Origin: Mycolicibacterium boenickei
GTDB lineage: Bacteria > Actinomycetota > Actinomycetes > Mycobacteriales > Mycobacteriaceae
Assembly: GCF_010731295.1 (NCBI RefSeq)
Contig: NZ_AP022579.1
Span: 5,828,001 to 5,892,000, forward strand
DNA length: 64,000 bases
Reading direction: 5' to 3'
Made by a program: the position numbers and the translations under genes. Each line of letters begins with the position of its first letter. Position 1 is the first letter of the stretch. Below are positions 51,652 to 61,673 of this stretch, one piece after another. The notes under the pieces are model-generated. The model was not told where the DNA came from. It saw only the letters and a program-made list of their open reading frames with translations, and searched no databases.

Positions 51652-52455
51652 ATGCAGATTGAGAACTCGGTCGCGGTCATCACCGGCGCCGGATCAGGCA
51701 TCGGCCGCGCACTGGCCGAATCGTTCGCCGCCGAAGGCGCCCGGGTGGTGGCCGCCGACCTCAACGGTGAGTCCGCCGAGCAGACCGCCGCGCAGATCCG
51801 GTCCGGCGGCGGGCAGGCGCTCGGAGCCCGGGCCGACGCGGGGGCCACGGCCGACATCGAGGCACTGACCGCCACTGCGTTCGGCCCGGTCGACATCTAT
51901 GTCGCCAACGCAGGCATCATCGGCGCGCCGGGCCTCGGCACCGACCAGGACTGGGATGCGATCCTGGACGTCAACCTGCGCTCCCACATCAGGGCTGCGC
52001 AAGTGCTTGTCCCGCAATGGCTCTCGCGCGGTGGCGGGTACTTCGTCTCGGTCGCCTCGGCGGCGGGTCTGCTGTCCCAGATCGGAGCGGCCGGATACGC
52101 CGTCACCAAGCACGCGGCGGTCGGATTCGCCGAGTGGCTGGCCATCACCTACGGCGACGACGGCGTCGGGGTCAGCTGCGTGTGCCCGTTGGGGGTGGCC
52201 ACCCCGCTGCTCGATGCGGTGCGCGCGTCAGCAGATCCGGATTCCGCGGCCGGTGCCGCGTCGATCGTGCAGTCCGGCGAGGTGATCAGCGCCCAGGACG
52301 TCGCGGCGGCCACTGTCGACGCGGTAAAGGCAGACCGGTTCCTCGTACTGCCGCACCCCCAGGTGCTCGACATGTACCGCCACAAGGGTTCCGATTACGA
52401 CCGGTGGATCGCGGGCATGCGCCGGTATCAGCGGTCACTGCGCGCCGGCGGATGA
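51652..52455 (+). CDS. Short-chain dehydrogenase/reductase
   Basis: 267-residue classical SDR: VAVITGAGSGIGRALAESFA, YVANAGIIGAP, and the catalytic YAVTKHAAVGFAEWLA with its YXXXK intact. It has an extended C-terminus (RHKGSDYDRWIAGMRRYQ) seen in many mycobacterial SDRs. The substrate is unknown. The ATG at 51652 follows AGGAGG. The end overlaps the convergent lipase-maturation-factor-like gene by 21 bases. Confidence 0.9.
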   Translation: MQIENSVAVITGAGSGIGRALAESFAAEGARVVAADLNGESAEQTAAQIRSGGGQALGARADAGATADIEALTATAFGPVDIYVANAGIIGAPGLGTDQDWDAILDVNLRSHIRAAQVLVPQWLSRGGGYFVSVASAAGLLSQIGAAGYAVTKHAAVGFAEWLAITYGDDGVGVSCVCPLGVATPLLDAVRASADPDSAAGAASIVQSGEVISAQDVAAATVDAVKADRFLVLPHPQVLDMYRHKGSDYDRWIAGMRRYQRSLRAGG

Positions 52456-53922
52456 CCGCCCGGCCGACGGCAACGTTTGCGGCGGGACGTACACGCCGAG
52501 CGAGATACGGTGCCACCAGACATGGTCGCGACGCAGTTCGGTCCAGGTGCTGAACTCGTAGCGGTACAGCCGGGCGCGCACGTAACGGGGCGGTTCATCG
52601 GGGAATGGGTTGGACCGCAGCAGCTTCAGTGTGTCCCGGTCGTTCTCCAGGAGTCTGGTCAACAGCATGCGCAGCCAACCGTGGGCGTACGCCGGCGATA
52701 TGGCCGCGAACCACATCAGCCAGTCCAACCGCAGATGGTAGGGCGCGAACTGGCGCGGCCACCGACGGACATCGCCTGGCTTGCCCTTGAACTCGTATTC
52801 CTTCCAGACGGTGTGGTCGCTCAACTGCGGGTCCGAGGTGCCCTCCAACACCACCTCATCGCGCGTGCGGCCTACCGTGCCGAACGCCCCGTAGGAGTTC
52901 ACCAGGTGATACCGGTTGTAGGAGGCGTTCATCCGCTGCCGCCTGGAGAAGAGATTGCGCGCGGGCCAGTAGCTCAGGGTCGCCACCCCAACGGCGAAGG
53001 CGGTCACCACGACGACGAACCAGATTGGGGTCTGGCCGAATTGGTGTTCGGGCACCGGGAGCAGCACGGCTGCAGTGGAATCCGAGAGCGCACTGAAGGC
53101 GAGAACGATGGTGATCCAGTTGAGCCAGGCGAAGTTGCCCGACGCCACCAGCCACAGCTGGGTGATGATCACGACGATCGCCGCCCAACTCGCCACCGGC
53201 TGCGGGGTGAACAAGGCGAACGGCACGACGAGTTGGGCGAAGTGGTTGCCGGCCACCTCCACTCGGTGCAGCGGCTTGGGCAGGTGGTGGAAGAACCAGC
53301 TCAGCGGGCCAGGCATGGGCTGTGTCTCGTGGTGGTAGTACAAGCAGGTGAGGTTGCGCCAGCACGGGTCGCCGCGCAGCTTGATCAGGCCCGCGCCGAA
53401 CTCGACGCGGAACAACAGCCAGCGGGCCAGCAGCAGCACCAGAAGCGGAGGCCCGACGTCATCGTTGCCCAGGAACATCACCAGGAACCCGGCTTCGAGA
53501 AGCAACGACTCCCAGCCGAACGAGTACCACGTCTGCCCGACGTTGACGATCGACAGGTACAGCACCCAGACCAGCAACCAGGTCGGCATCGCGGCCCACA
53601 ACGGCACCAGGTCCCCGAAGCCCGCCAGCAGGGCCGCTGAGAACACCGCCCCGGCGATACACACGCAGGCGAAAAAGCGGTCCGAGTAGTGGAACTGGAA
53701 CAGACTCGGGGCGCTGCGGAACGAGTTGGCGGCCAGGAACCGAGGTATCGGGAGCAGCCCCCGCTCACCGAGCAGCCCGCGGAACTGCCGGGCCGCCACG
53801 ATGAACGCGATCAGGTAGATCGCGGCGGTCCCCCGCTGCAATACCTGTCTGGCCAACCAATATTCGTCTGCGATGAACCATTCCATGCGCGGACCTGCCG
53901 ACGTTGCGGGTCTGTCCACCAT
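52435..53922 (-). CDS. Lipase maturation factor family-like membrane protein
   Basis: 495 residues, about seven to nine transmembrane helices. ERGLLPIPRFLAANSFRSAPSLFQF, WYSFGWESLLLEAGFLVMFLG and FGAGLIKLRGDPCWRNLTCLYYHHETQPMPGPLSWFFHHLP are diagnostic of the LMF1 family, and the C-terminal domain (WKEYEFKGKPGDVRRWPRQFAPYHLRLDWLMWF) is also conserved. In animals LMF1 helps lipases fold in the endoplasmic reticulum; the bacterial role is unknown. An ATG 12 codons in (MEWFIADEYW) at 53886 is an equally good start. Follows the P450 on the same strand. Confidence 0.87.
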   Translation of the reverse strand: MVDRPATSAGPRMEWFIADEYWLARQVLQRGTAAIYLIAFIVAARQFRGLLGERGLLPIPRFLAANSFRSAPSLFQFHYSDRFFACVCIAGAVFSAALLAGFGDLVPLWAAMPTWLLVWVLYLSIVNVGQTWYSFGWESLLLEAGFLVMFLGNDDVGPPLLVLLLARWLLFRVEFGAGLIKLRGDPCWRNLTCLYYHHETQPMPGPLSWFFHHLPKPLHRVEVAGNHFAQLVVPFALFTPQPVASWAAIVVIITQLWLVASGNFAWLNWITIVLAFSALSDSTAAVLLPVPEHQFGQTPIWFVVVVTAFAVGVATLSYWPARNLFSRRQRMNASYNRYHLVNSYGAFGTVGRTRDEVVLEGTSDPQLSDHTVWKEYEFKGKPGDVRRWPRQFAPYHLRLDWLMWFAAISPAYAHGWLRMLLTRLLENDRDTLKLLRSNPFPDEPPRYVRARLYRYEFSTWTELRRDHVWWHRISLGVYVPPQTLPSAGRSSAGAQ

Positions 53923-53964
53923 GACGGTACCCCGATTCGGGGCGTTTCATGCGCATACGGCGGG

Positions 53965-55356
53965 CTAGCGCCTCCGCAGCGCCAGCCGGAATCCGGACGG
54001 CATCATGGTCAGGCGTTCCTGGACCTGCAGGGTGTAGTCCGGTTCGGCAGTCAGGTCGTAGCGCCGGATCAGTACCGCCAGCATCAACACCGCCTCGTGG
54101 AGGGCGAACTGTCTTCCGATGCAAGATCTTTCGCCGGTACCGAACGGCTTGTACAGCCCACCCGGCCGGGCCCGCATCTGTTCCGGGGCGAACCGGTCGG
54201 GATCGAATGCGTCCGGGTCGGGGCCCCACCGTGGATCACGATGCAGGGTCGAGGTCAGCGCCAGCGCCCAATCTCCCTTGCGCATCGGATGGATTCCGGC
54301 GAGCACGGTGTCCTGGCGGGCAGCCCGGTAATAGGCCGGCACCGTCGGCTGCAGTCGCAGGGACTCGTCGAGAATCCGCCGAACGTAACGCAGTTTGGCG
54401 ATCTTCTCGAATTCGGGCCGCGTCACGCGGCCCCACACCGCGTCGATCTCGGCGCGGGCACGGTCGAACACGTCCGGATGTTGCGACAGGAAGTACAGCG
54501 CGAAGGACAGTGCACCGGAGGTGGTTTCGTGCCCGGCGATCAGAAAGTTGATCAGCTGGTATCGGATGTTGGCGGCGTCGAGATCGGACTCCAGCATGAT
54601 CTGCAGCAGATCGTCATGATCGCCCGAGGGCTGCCCACGCCGCGCGGCGACGATGTCGTCGGCCAGTTCGTGCAGATACTTCGCATCAGCGCGGACCTGG
54701 CGCTCGTAACGGCGATAGACGAAGGCCGGAAGGAACGTCTCACGCAGCACCCCGAGGCGGTCGGCTCCGAGGAGCGCGGACACCATGTGGGAGACGAACG
54801 GGTGCATCGTGTCGTCCTGGAAGCACCTGAACGAGTAACCCGCCGCGCAGCGCCCGATGGTTTCCAGCGTCACTCGGGTGGTGTCGGCCGAGACATCGAC
54901 CGTCTCGCCCCGGTCGGCCCGCTGATCCCAGCGGTCGGTCAGCTCATCGGCAACGTCGAACATCACTCCGTGATAGCGACGCATCGCGGCCTGGCTGAAT
55001 GCGGGCATCAGCAGCTGATGGGCCTTGTGCCAGTTCGGTTCGTCGTTGTACGCGGTGAACAACCCGTCCCCGCCGACGATCCGCAGTGCCTCGATATCGG
55101 GTCCGACATGCTTGCAGAAGCGGGCTTCGTCGTTGAGGTCGGCGACCGCGTCGGCACCGGCGGCGACCACGTAGCGGGCGCCCAGGAACCGGAACTCGCA
55201 GACCGGCCCGAGTTCGGCCATGCCCATCGCGTTCTGCATCGACGAATCGGGCTGGATACCGAACACGTCACCGAGCAACGGCACCCGCCGCGGCGGGTGG
55301 GGCAGTCTCGGATACCTGGCCCCCTCGTTTGAGGTCTGCGCGCCCACGACGGTCAT
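53965..55356 (-). CDS. Cytochrome P450, CYP102-like haem domain without reductase
   Basis: 463 residues. INFLIAGHETTSGALSFALYFL is the I helix with the oxygen-binding AGHETT, ESLRLQP is the ExxR part, and YKPFGTGERSCIGRQFALHEAVLML holds the haem cysteine. These blocks look much more like the fatty-acid hydroxylase P450 BM3 (CYP102) than like ordinary actinobacterial P450s, yet the reductase half is absent. It would need a separate ferredoxin or flavodoxin partner, none of which is adjacent. A divergent TetR (55449) with a dyad in the gap probably controls it. Confidence 0.9.
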   Translation of the reverse strand: MTVVGAQTSNEGARYPRLPHPPRRVPLLGDVFGIQPDSSMQNAMGMAELGPVCEFRFLGARYVVAAGADAVADLNDEARFCKHVGPDIEALRIVGGDGLFTAYNDEPNWHKAHQLLMPAFSQAAMRRYHGVMFDVADELTDRWDQRADRGETVDVSADTTRVTLETIGRCAAGYSFRCFQDDTMHPFVSHMVSALLGADRLGVLRETFLPAFVYRRYERQVRADAKYLHELADDIVAARRGQPSGDHDDLLQIMLESDLDAANIRYQLINFLIAGHETTSGALSFALYFLSQHPDVFDRARAEIDAVWGRVTRPEFEKIAKLRYVRRILDESLRLQPTVPAYYRAARQDTVLAGIHPMRKGDWALALTSTLHRDPRWGPDPDAFDPDRFAPEQMRARPGGLYKPFGTGERSCIGRQFALHEAVLMLAVLIRRYDLTAEPDYTLQVQERLTMMPSGFRLALRRR

Positions 55357-55374
55357 GGCACCACGATTCCGCCT

Positions 55375-55390
55375 TGTTATACATGTGTCA
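55375..55390. promoter_or_regulatory. Possible TetR operator between the P450 and TetR genes
   Basis: TGTTATACATGTGTCA has partial dyad symmetry (TG..A.A..T.T..CA) in the gap between the divergent genes. Support is modest. Confidence 0.4.
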
Positions 55391-55448
55391 AGTAAGGCCG
55401 CGATCCCGCATCCGCCGCGGCGAACAGCCCTGGCGTTAAGCTGCAGAC

Positions 55449-56102
55449 GTGGGTGCCGAGTCGAGACGCCGGCTGTCCCCCGCCGACAGACGCAACGAGC
55501 TGCTGGCGCTGGGAGCCGAGGTGTTCGGCCAGCGACCGTACGACGAGGTCCGCATCGACGAGATCGCCGAACGCGCCGGGGTGTCCCGGGCCCTGATGTA
55601 CCACTACTTCCCCGACAAACGGGCCTTCTTCGCCGCCGTGGTGCAGGCCGAGGGCGAGCGCTTGTTCGAGGCCACCAGCACGCGTCCCGAGCCCGGCCAG
55701 AGCCTGTTCGGCCAGTTGCGCGCCGGTGTGCTGGCCTACCTGCGCTACGACGAGGAGCATCCGCACGGCGCGTGGGCGGCGTACATGGGGCTGGGCCGCA
55801 CCGACCCGGTGCTGCGCGGCGTCGACGACATCGACAACGACCGCCAGGCCGACCGGATCATGGGCCGGATCGCCGACACCGTCTCCGAACCCTTGGACGC
55901 CAAGGTCGAACGCGACCTGCGGGCCACCGTCTACGGCTGGCTGGCCCTGACCTTCGAGATGTGCAGGCAACGGCTCAAGGACCCGTCGATCGACGCGGGC
56001 TTCGTCGCCGACACCTGTGCGCACGCCCTGCTCGACGCGGTCAGCCGGGTACCCGGGCTGCCTGCCGAACTGGTCTGCGCTGCCGCTGCTGACCAGCGCT
56101 GA
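55449..56102 (+). CDS. TetR family transcriptional regulator (Rv3295-like)
   Basis: 217 residues. HTH: RRNELLALGAEVFGQRPYDEVRIDEIAERAGVSRALMYHYFPDKRAFFAAV, about residues 14-64, then a helical ligand domain. GTG start at 55449. It precedes lhr as in M. tuberculosis and lies opposite the P450, so it may control the P450. Effector unknown. Confidence 0.9.
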   Translation: MGAESRRRLSPADRRNELLALGAEVFGQRPYDEVRIDEIAERAGVSRALMYHYFPDKRAFFAAVVQAEGERLFEATSTRPEPGQSLFGQLRAGVLAYLRYDEEHPHGAWAAYMGLGRTDPVLRGVDDIDNDRQADRIMGRIADTVSEPLDAKVERDLRATVYGWLALTFEMCRQRLKDPSIDAGFVADTCAHALLDAVSRVPGLPAELVCAAAADQR

Positions 56103-56138
56103 CGCCCACTTGTCGGTGGTGCGCGGCAGTATAGCTGG

Positions 56139-59100
56139 GTGGCCACCCCGCCGGTCGATCCGTTGGCCCGGTTCAGTGCTCTGACCCGGGAGTGGTTCAC
56201 GGCTGCCTTCCCCGCGCCGACGGCCGCCCAGGCACAGGCCTGGTCCGCGATCGCGGAGGGACACAACACCCTGGTCATCGCACCCACCGGCTCGGGCAAG
56301 ACCCTCGCAGCGTTCCTGTGGGCCATCGATGAGCTGGCCCGGTCGCATGCCGAGCCGAGGTCGGGCACGACAGTGCTCTATGTGTCGCCGCTCAAGGCCC
56401 TGGCCGTCGATGTCGAACGCAACCTGCGTACCCCGCTGACCGGGATCACCCGGGTCGCCGAGCGGCACGGGGTGCCCGCCCCGTCGATCAGTGTCGGGGT
56501 CCGTTCCGGGGACACCACCCCCAGCCAGCGGCGCGCGATGCTGAGCAAGCCGCCCGACATCCTGATCACCACCCCGGAGTCGCTGTTCCTGATGCTGACT
56601 TCGGCGGCCCGCGAGACGCTGGCCTCGGTGCGGACCGTGATCGTCGACGAGGTGCACGCCGTCGCCGCCACCAAACGCGGTGCGCACCTGGCACTCTCAC
56701 TCGAACGGCTGGATCAGCTGCTCGACAAGCCCGCCCAGCGGATCGGGCTGTCCGCGACGGTGCGTCCTCCCGAGGAGGTGGCCCGGTTCCTGTCCGGTCA
56801 GGCACCCACCACCATCGTGGCCCCGCCTGCGGCCAAGACCTTCGACCTCTCGGTCCAGGTTCCGGTTCCGGACATGGCCAACCTCGACAACAACAGCATC
56901 TGGCCCGACGTCGAGGAACGCATCGTGGACCTGATCGAGGCGCACCAGTCCTCGATCGTGTTCGCCAATTCCCGCAGGCTGGCCGAGCGCCTGACCTCCC
57001 GGCTCAACGAGATTCACGCCGAGCGCTCCGGCATCGAGCTGTCGATGGACCACAATCCGCAGGTGGGCGGTGGCGCACCGGCCCAGCTCATGGCCAGCGG
57101 CCAAGCCAATGGCGCACCGCCGCTGCTGGCCCGGGCCCACCACGGTTCGGTGAGCAAGGAGCAACGCGCCCAGGTCGAGGACGACCTCAAGAGCGGGCGG
57201 CTGCGCGCCGTGGTCGCCACGTCCAGCCTGGAGCTGGGCATCGACATGGGGGCCGTCGATCTGGTGATCCAGGTCGAGTCACCGCCCTCGGTGGCCAGCG
57301 GGCTGCAGCGCATCGGGCGGGCCGGCCACCAAGTCGGCGAGATATCCCAGGGCGTGCTGTTCCCCAAGCACCGCACCGACCTGATCGGCTGCGCGGTGAC
57401 AGTGCAGCGCATGCGCTCCGGTGACATCGAGACCATGCACGTCCCGGCCAACCCGCTCGACGTGCTGGCCCAGCACACGGTGGCCGTCGCTGCCCTGGAA
57501 CCCGTCGACGCCGACGCGTGGTTCGACGCGGTGCGGCGCAGCGCACCGTTCGCGACCCTGCCACGCAGCGCATTCGAGGCCACCCTGGACCTGTTGTCCG
57601 GGAAGTATCCGTCCACCGAGTTCGCCGAGCTTCGGCCGCGGCTGGTGTACGACCGTGACCACGGAACGCTGACCGCGCGTCCCGGCGCCCAGCGCCTGGC
57701 CGTCACCTCCGGCGGGGCCATCCCCGACCGCGGCCTGTTCACCGTCTACCTGGCCACCGATTCCGAAAAGCCTTCCCGGGTCGGGGAACTCGACGAGGAG
57801 ATGGTCTACGAGTCGCGTCCTGGCGATGTCATCTCCCTGGGCGCCACCAGTTGGCGGATCACCGAGATCACCCATGACCGGGTGCTGGTGATCCCGGCGC
57901 CGGGGCAACCCGCGCGGCTGCCGTTCTGGCGTGGCGACAGTGTGGGGCGGCCGGCCGAGTTGGGCGCGGCCGTCGGGGCGTTCACCGGTGAACTCGCCGC
58001 GCTCGGCCGGGCCGAGTTCGACGAGCGCTGCCGGGCAATGGGTTTCGCCGGTTTCGCCACCGACAATCTGTACCAGCTGTTGCACGATCAGCGGGAGTCC
58101 ACCGGTGTGGTCCCGAGCGACACCACCTTCGTGGTGGAACGCTTCCGGGACGAGCTCGGCGACTGGCGGGTGATCCTGCATTCCCCGTACGGCCTGCGGG
58201 TTCACGGACCGCTGGCCCTTGCGGTGGGCCGCAGGCTGCGAGAACGGTACGGCATCGACGAGAAGCCCACCGCCTCCGACGACGGCATCATCGTGCGGCT
58301 ACCCGACAGCGGCGAAACCCCGCCGGGTGCAGACCTGTTCGTGTTCGACGCCGACGAGGTCGAGCCGATCGTCACCGCGGAGGTGGGCGGCTCGGCGTTG
58401 TTCGCGTCCCGGTTCCGGGAATGCGCCGCGCGTGCCCTGCTCCTGCCGCGCCGGCACCCGGGCAAGCGTTCCCCGTTGTGGCATCAACGGCAACGCGCCG
58501 CACAGCTGCTCGACATCGCCCGCAAGTACCCGGACTTCCCCATCGTCCTGGAAACGGTGCGCGAATGCCTGCAGGACGTCTATGACGTGCCCGCCCTCAT
58601 CGAACTGATGCGGCGGGTGGCACAACGCCGGCTGCGGGTGGTCGAGGTGGAAACCGCCACCCCGTCACCGTTCGCGGCCTCACTGCTGTTCGGCTATGTG
58701 GGTGCCTTCATGTACGAGGGCGACAGTCCACTGGCCGAGCGGCGAGCCGCGGCGTTGGCACTGGACACCGTGCTGCTGTCCGAACTGCTGGGCCGGGTCG
58801 AGCTGCGCGAGCTGCTGGACCCAGCCGTGGTCGCCTCGACGTCGGCCCAGCTGCAGCATCTGACGGAGGAGCGCGCGGCGCGCGATGCCGAGGCGGTGGC
58901 CGACCTGCTACGGATGCTGGGACCGCTGACCGAGGCCGAGATCGCCGCACGTGCCACCACCGAGGCGATCGGCGGCTGGCTCGACGGGCTGCACGCCGCC
59001 AAACGGGCGCTGCCGGTGACGTATGCCGGACAGACGTGGTGGGCCGCGGTGGAAGACATCGGTCTGCTGCGCGACGGGGTCGGCGCGCCAGTGCCCGTCG

Positions 59101-60680
59101 GGGTGCCCGCGGCGTTCACCGAATCCGTCGACGATCCGCTCGGAGATCTGATCGGCCGCTACGCCCGCACCCATGGACCGTTCACCACCACCGAAGTCGC
59201 CGCCCGGTTCGGATTGGGTCTACGGGTGACCGCAGATGTGTTGGGCCGCATGGCCGTCGACAACCGGCTGGTGCGGGGAGAGTTCACCGGAGCCGCCCCG
59301 GCGGCGACATTGGGTCGCGCGACTTCCGAGGAATGGTGCGATGCCGAGGTCCTGCGGATCCTGCGTCGTCGTTCCCTAGCCGCGCTGCGGGCTCAGGTCG
59401 AACCGGTCAGCACCGCGGCCTACGGCCGTTTCCTGCCCTCCTGGCAGCACGTCGGCTCCAGCCACAGCTCGGGGATCGACGGGCTGGCAGCGGTGATCGA
59501 GCAGCTCGCCGGCGTTCCCATTCCCGCGTCGGCGGTGGAGTCACTCGTCTTCGGGCAACGGGTCCGCGATTACCAACCGGCCATGCTCGACGAGCTGCTG
59601 GCCTCCGGTGAGGTGATGTGGTCGGGCGCCGGGCAGATCGGCGGCAGCGACGGATGGGTGGCATTCCATCTCGCCGAGACCGCACCGCTGACACTGCCCG
59701 TCGCCGCCGAGATCGAGTTCACCGATACCCACCGGGCGATCATGGAGACGCTGGGCCACGGCGGGGCGTACTTCTTCCGTCAGCTCACCGACCAAGCCGC
59801 CGAATCTGAGCTGAAAACCGCGCTGTGGGAGCTGATCTGGGCGGGATGGGTCACCGGGGACACATTCGCTCCGGTACGGGCGATGCTGACCGGTCCGCGG
59901 CGTTCGGGCGCGCCGGCGCACCGGCAGCGTCAACGTCCGCCCCGGCTCAGCCGCTACAGCGTGGCACGCCCACACAACCGCGCGGCCGACCCGATGGTGT
60001 CCGGCCGATGGTCGGCATTGCCTGGGGTGGAACCGGATTCGACCGTGCGGGCCCATTTTCAGGCCGAATTGCTGCTGAACCGGCACGGGGTGCTGACGAA
60101 GGGAGCGGCTGCCGCCGAGGGCGTGCCCGGCGGGTTCGCCACCCTGTACAAGGTGTTGAGCGCGTTCGAGGACGCCGGCCGCTGCCAACGCGGATATTTC
60201 GTCGAGTCCCTCGGCGGAGCCCAGTTCGCCGCGGCTTCCACAGTGGACCGATTGCGGTCCTACCTCGACGGGGTCGACCCGCAGCGGCCCGAATACCACG
60301 CCGTCGTTCTCGCGGCGACCGACCCGGCCAACCCGTACGGTGCCGCCCTGGCGTGGCCGGAGCGCGGCGGTGACGACACCCACCGCCCCGGGCGTAAGGC
60401 CGGAGCCCTGGTTGCACTGGTCGACGGGCAACTGGTCTGGTTCCTGGAGCGCGGGGGCCGGACCCTGCTCAGCTTCAGTTCCGACGCCGAGACTCAGCGG
60501 GCCGCCGCGGGCGCCCTGGCCGAACTCGTGAGCTCCGGGCGCATGCCGGCGCTGCTGGTCGAGCGGATCAACGGGGTCGCGGTACTCGATCCTGGCGTCG
60601 ACGCGGACCGCGCCGCCGTGCAGGATGCTCTGACCGGGGCCGGATTTTCCCGCACTCCGCGTGGCCTACGGCTTCGGTAG
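56139..60680 (+). CDS. lhr: Large helicase Lhr
   Basis: 1513-residue superfamily 2 DNA/RNA helicase, the full mycobacterial size. Lhr of mycobacteria is a 3'-5' helicase on RNA:DNA hybrids and is induced by DNA damage. Core motifs: VIAPTGSGKTLAAFLWAIDE (Walker A), VSPLKALAVDV, TTPESLF, VDEVHAVAATKRGAHLAL (DEVH), GLSATVRPP, then VATSSLELGIDMGAVDLVIQ and RIGRAGHQVG in RecA domain 2. A winged helix, beta-barrel and long C-terminal part follow. GTG start just after TATAGC, which suggests a leaderless mRNA. Followed by an SDR and nei. Confidence 0.96.
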   Translation: MATPPVDPLARFSALTREWFTAAFPAPTAAQAQAWSAIAEGHNTLVIAPTGSGKTLAAFLWAIDELARSHAEPRSGTTVLYVSPLKALAVDVERNLRTPLTGITRVAERHGVPAPSISVGVRSGDTTPSQRRAMLSKPPDILITTPESLFLMLTSAARETLASVRTVIVDEVHAVAATKRGAHLALSLERLDQLLDKPAQRIGLSATVRPPEEVARFLSGQAPTTIVAPPAAKTFDLSVQVPVPDMANLDNNSIWPDVEERIVDLIEAHQSSIVFANSRRLAERLTSRLNEIHAERSGIELSMDHNPQVGGGAPAQLMASGQANGAPPLLARAHHGSVSKEQRAQVEDDLKSGRLRAVVATSSLELGIDMGAVDLVIQVESPPSVASGLQRIGRAGHQVGEISQGVLFPKHRTDLIGCAVTVQRMRSGDIETMHVPANPLDVLAQHTVAVAALEPVDADAWFDAVRRSAPFATLPRSAFEATLDLLSGKYPSTEFAELRPRLVYDRDHGTLTARPGAQRLAVTSGGAIPDRGLFTVYLATDSEKPSRVGELDEEMVYESRPGDVISLGATSWRITEITHDRVLVIPAPGQPARLPFWRGDSVGRPAELGAAVGAFTGELAALGRAEFDERCRAMGFAGFATDNLYQLLHDQRESTGVVPSDTTFVVERFRDELGDWRVILHSPYGLRVHGPLALAVGRRLRERYGIDEKPTASDDGIIVRLPDSGETPPGADLFVFDADEVEPIVTAEVGGSALFASRFRECAARALLLPRRHPGKRSPLWHQRQRAAQLLDIARKYPDFPIVLETVRECLQDVYDVPALIELMRRVAQRRLRVVEVETATPSPFAASLLFGYVGAFMYEGDSPLAERRAAALALDTVLLSELLGRVELRELLDPAVVASTSAQLQHLTEERAARDAEAVADLLRMLGPLTEAEIAARATTEAIGGWLDGLHAAKRALPVTYAGQTWWAAVEDIGLLRDGVGAPVPVGVPAAFTESVDDPLGDLIGRYARTHGPFTTTEVAARFGLGLRVTADVLGRMAVDNRLVRGEFTGAAPAATLGRATSEEWCDAEVLRILRRRSLAALRAQVEPVSTAAYGRFLPSWQHVGSSHSSGIDGLAAVIEQLAGVPIPASAVESLVFGQRVRDYQPAMLDELLASGEVMWSGAGQIGGSDGWVAFHLAETAPLTLPVAAEIEFTDTHRAIMETLGHGGAYFFRQLTDQAAESELKTALWELIWAGWVTGDTFAPVRAMLTGPRRSGAPAHRQRQRPPRLSRYSVARPHNRAADPMVSGRWSALPGVEPDSTVRAHFQAELLLNRHGVLTKGAAAAEGVPGGFATLYKVLSAFEDAGRCQRGYFVESLGGAQFAAASTVDRLRSYLDGVDPQRPEYHAVVLAATDPANPYGAALAWPERGGDDTHRPGRKAGALVALVDGQLVWFLERGGRTLLSFSSDAETQRAAAGALAELVSSGRMPALLVERINGVAVLDPGVDADRAAVQDALTGAGFSRTPRGLRLR

Positions 60681-60722
60681 CCTCGGGGAACAGTGCCCGG
60701 GCATGCGTTGTTGTTGACACGC

Positions 60723-61670
60723 ATGACCGCTCCCATCACCACACCCTTCGGCTTCGAATCGACCGCCTCGGAGGTGATCGCCGGAGTCGACCTGTCCGGG
60801 CGCTCGGCCGTCGTCACCGGCGCGGCCTCGGGCATCGGCACCGAAACGGCCCGGGCGCTCGCCGCCGCCGGCGCCGCAGTGACGTTGGCTGTCCGTGACG
60901 CCGCTGCAGGAGATCGCGTCGCCGCCGAACTGCGCGCGTCGACCGGAAACAGCGACATCAGGGCCGCCACCCTCGACCTGGCCGATCTCGGCAGCGTGAG
61001 CTCGTTCGCGCGTGCCTGGTCCGGACCGCTGCACATTCTGGTCAACAACGCGGGAGTGATGGCGGTTCAGGAGCTCACGTTGTCGCCCACCGGTCACGAA
61101 TTGCAGTTCGCGACGAACCATCTCGGCCATTTCACTCTCGCCACCGGCCTGCACCGGGCGCTGTCCGCGGCCGGCGGCGCCCGCGTGGTCTCGGTCAGCT
61201 CGTCCGGGCACCTACGCTCCCCCGTCGTGTTCGACGACATCGACTATGCGTTCCGCGACTACGACCCGTTCGGGGCGTACGGCCAGTCCAAGACCGCGAA
61301 CGTGCTGTTCGCCGTCGAGGCTGCCCGCCGCTGGGCCGACGACGGCATCACCGCGAACGCTCTGATGCCCGGAGGCATCCTCACAGCACTGCAGCGCCAC
61401 CTTGATCCGGCGTACGGAGCGGAGGCGGCCCAGCGGTTCGAGCAGGCGGGCAGCCAGCTCAAGACCGTTGAACAGGGGGCCGCCACCTCGGTGCTACTGG
61501 CGGCCTCGCCCCTGCTGGAAGGCGTCAGCGGACGGTACTTCGACGATTGCAACGAAGCGAAAGTCGTGGATCGCCGCGATGAGTTCGGGATATCCGGTGT
61601 CGCCCGATACGCGCTGGACCCGTCCAACGCCGAACGACTCTGGGAGCATTCTCTGAAGCTGGTTGAATAG
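60723..61670 (+). CDS. Short-chain dehydrogenase, retinol-dehydrogenase-like
   Basis: 315 residues. DLSGRSAVVTGAASGIGTETARAL, then ILVNNAGVMA, LQFATNHLGHFTLATGLH and AYGQSKTANVLFAVEAARRW (catalytic YXXXK) give the RDH/WWOX-like SDR pattern. The substrate is unknown. ATG at 60723 (MTAPITTPFGFE) chosen; the frame is open 10 codons upstream and TTGTTGACA lies just before. In M. tuberculosis lhr and nei are neighbours, so this gene is inserted between them. Confidence 0.88.
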   Translation: MTAPITTPFGFESTASEVIAGVDLSGRSAVVTGAASGIGTETARALAAAGAAVTLAVRDAAAGDRVAAELRASTGNSDIRAATLDLADLGSVSSFARAWSGPLHILVNNAGVMAVQELTLSPTGHELQFATNHLGHFTLATGLHRALSAAGGARVVSVSSSGHLRSPVVFDDIDYAFRDYDPFGAYGQSKTANVLFAVEAARRWADDGITANALMPGGILTALQRHLDPAYGAEAAQRFEQAGSQLKTVEQGAATSVLLAASPLLEGVSGRYFDDCNEAKVVDRRDEFGISGVARYALDPSNAERLWEHSLKLVE

Positions 61671-61673
61671 GGT

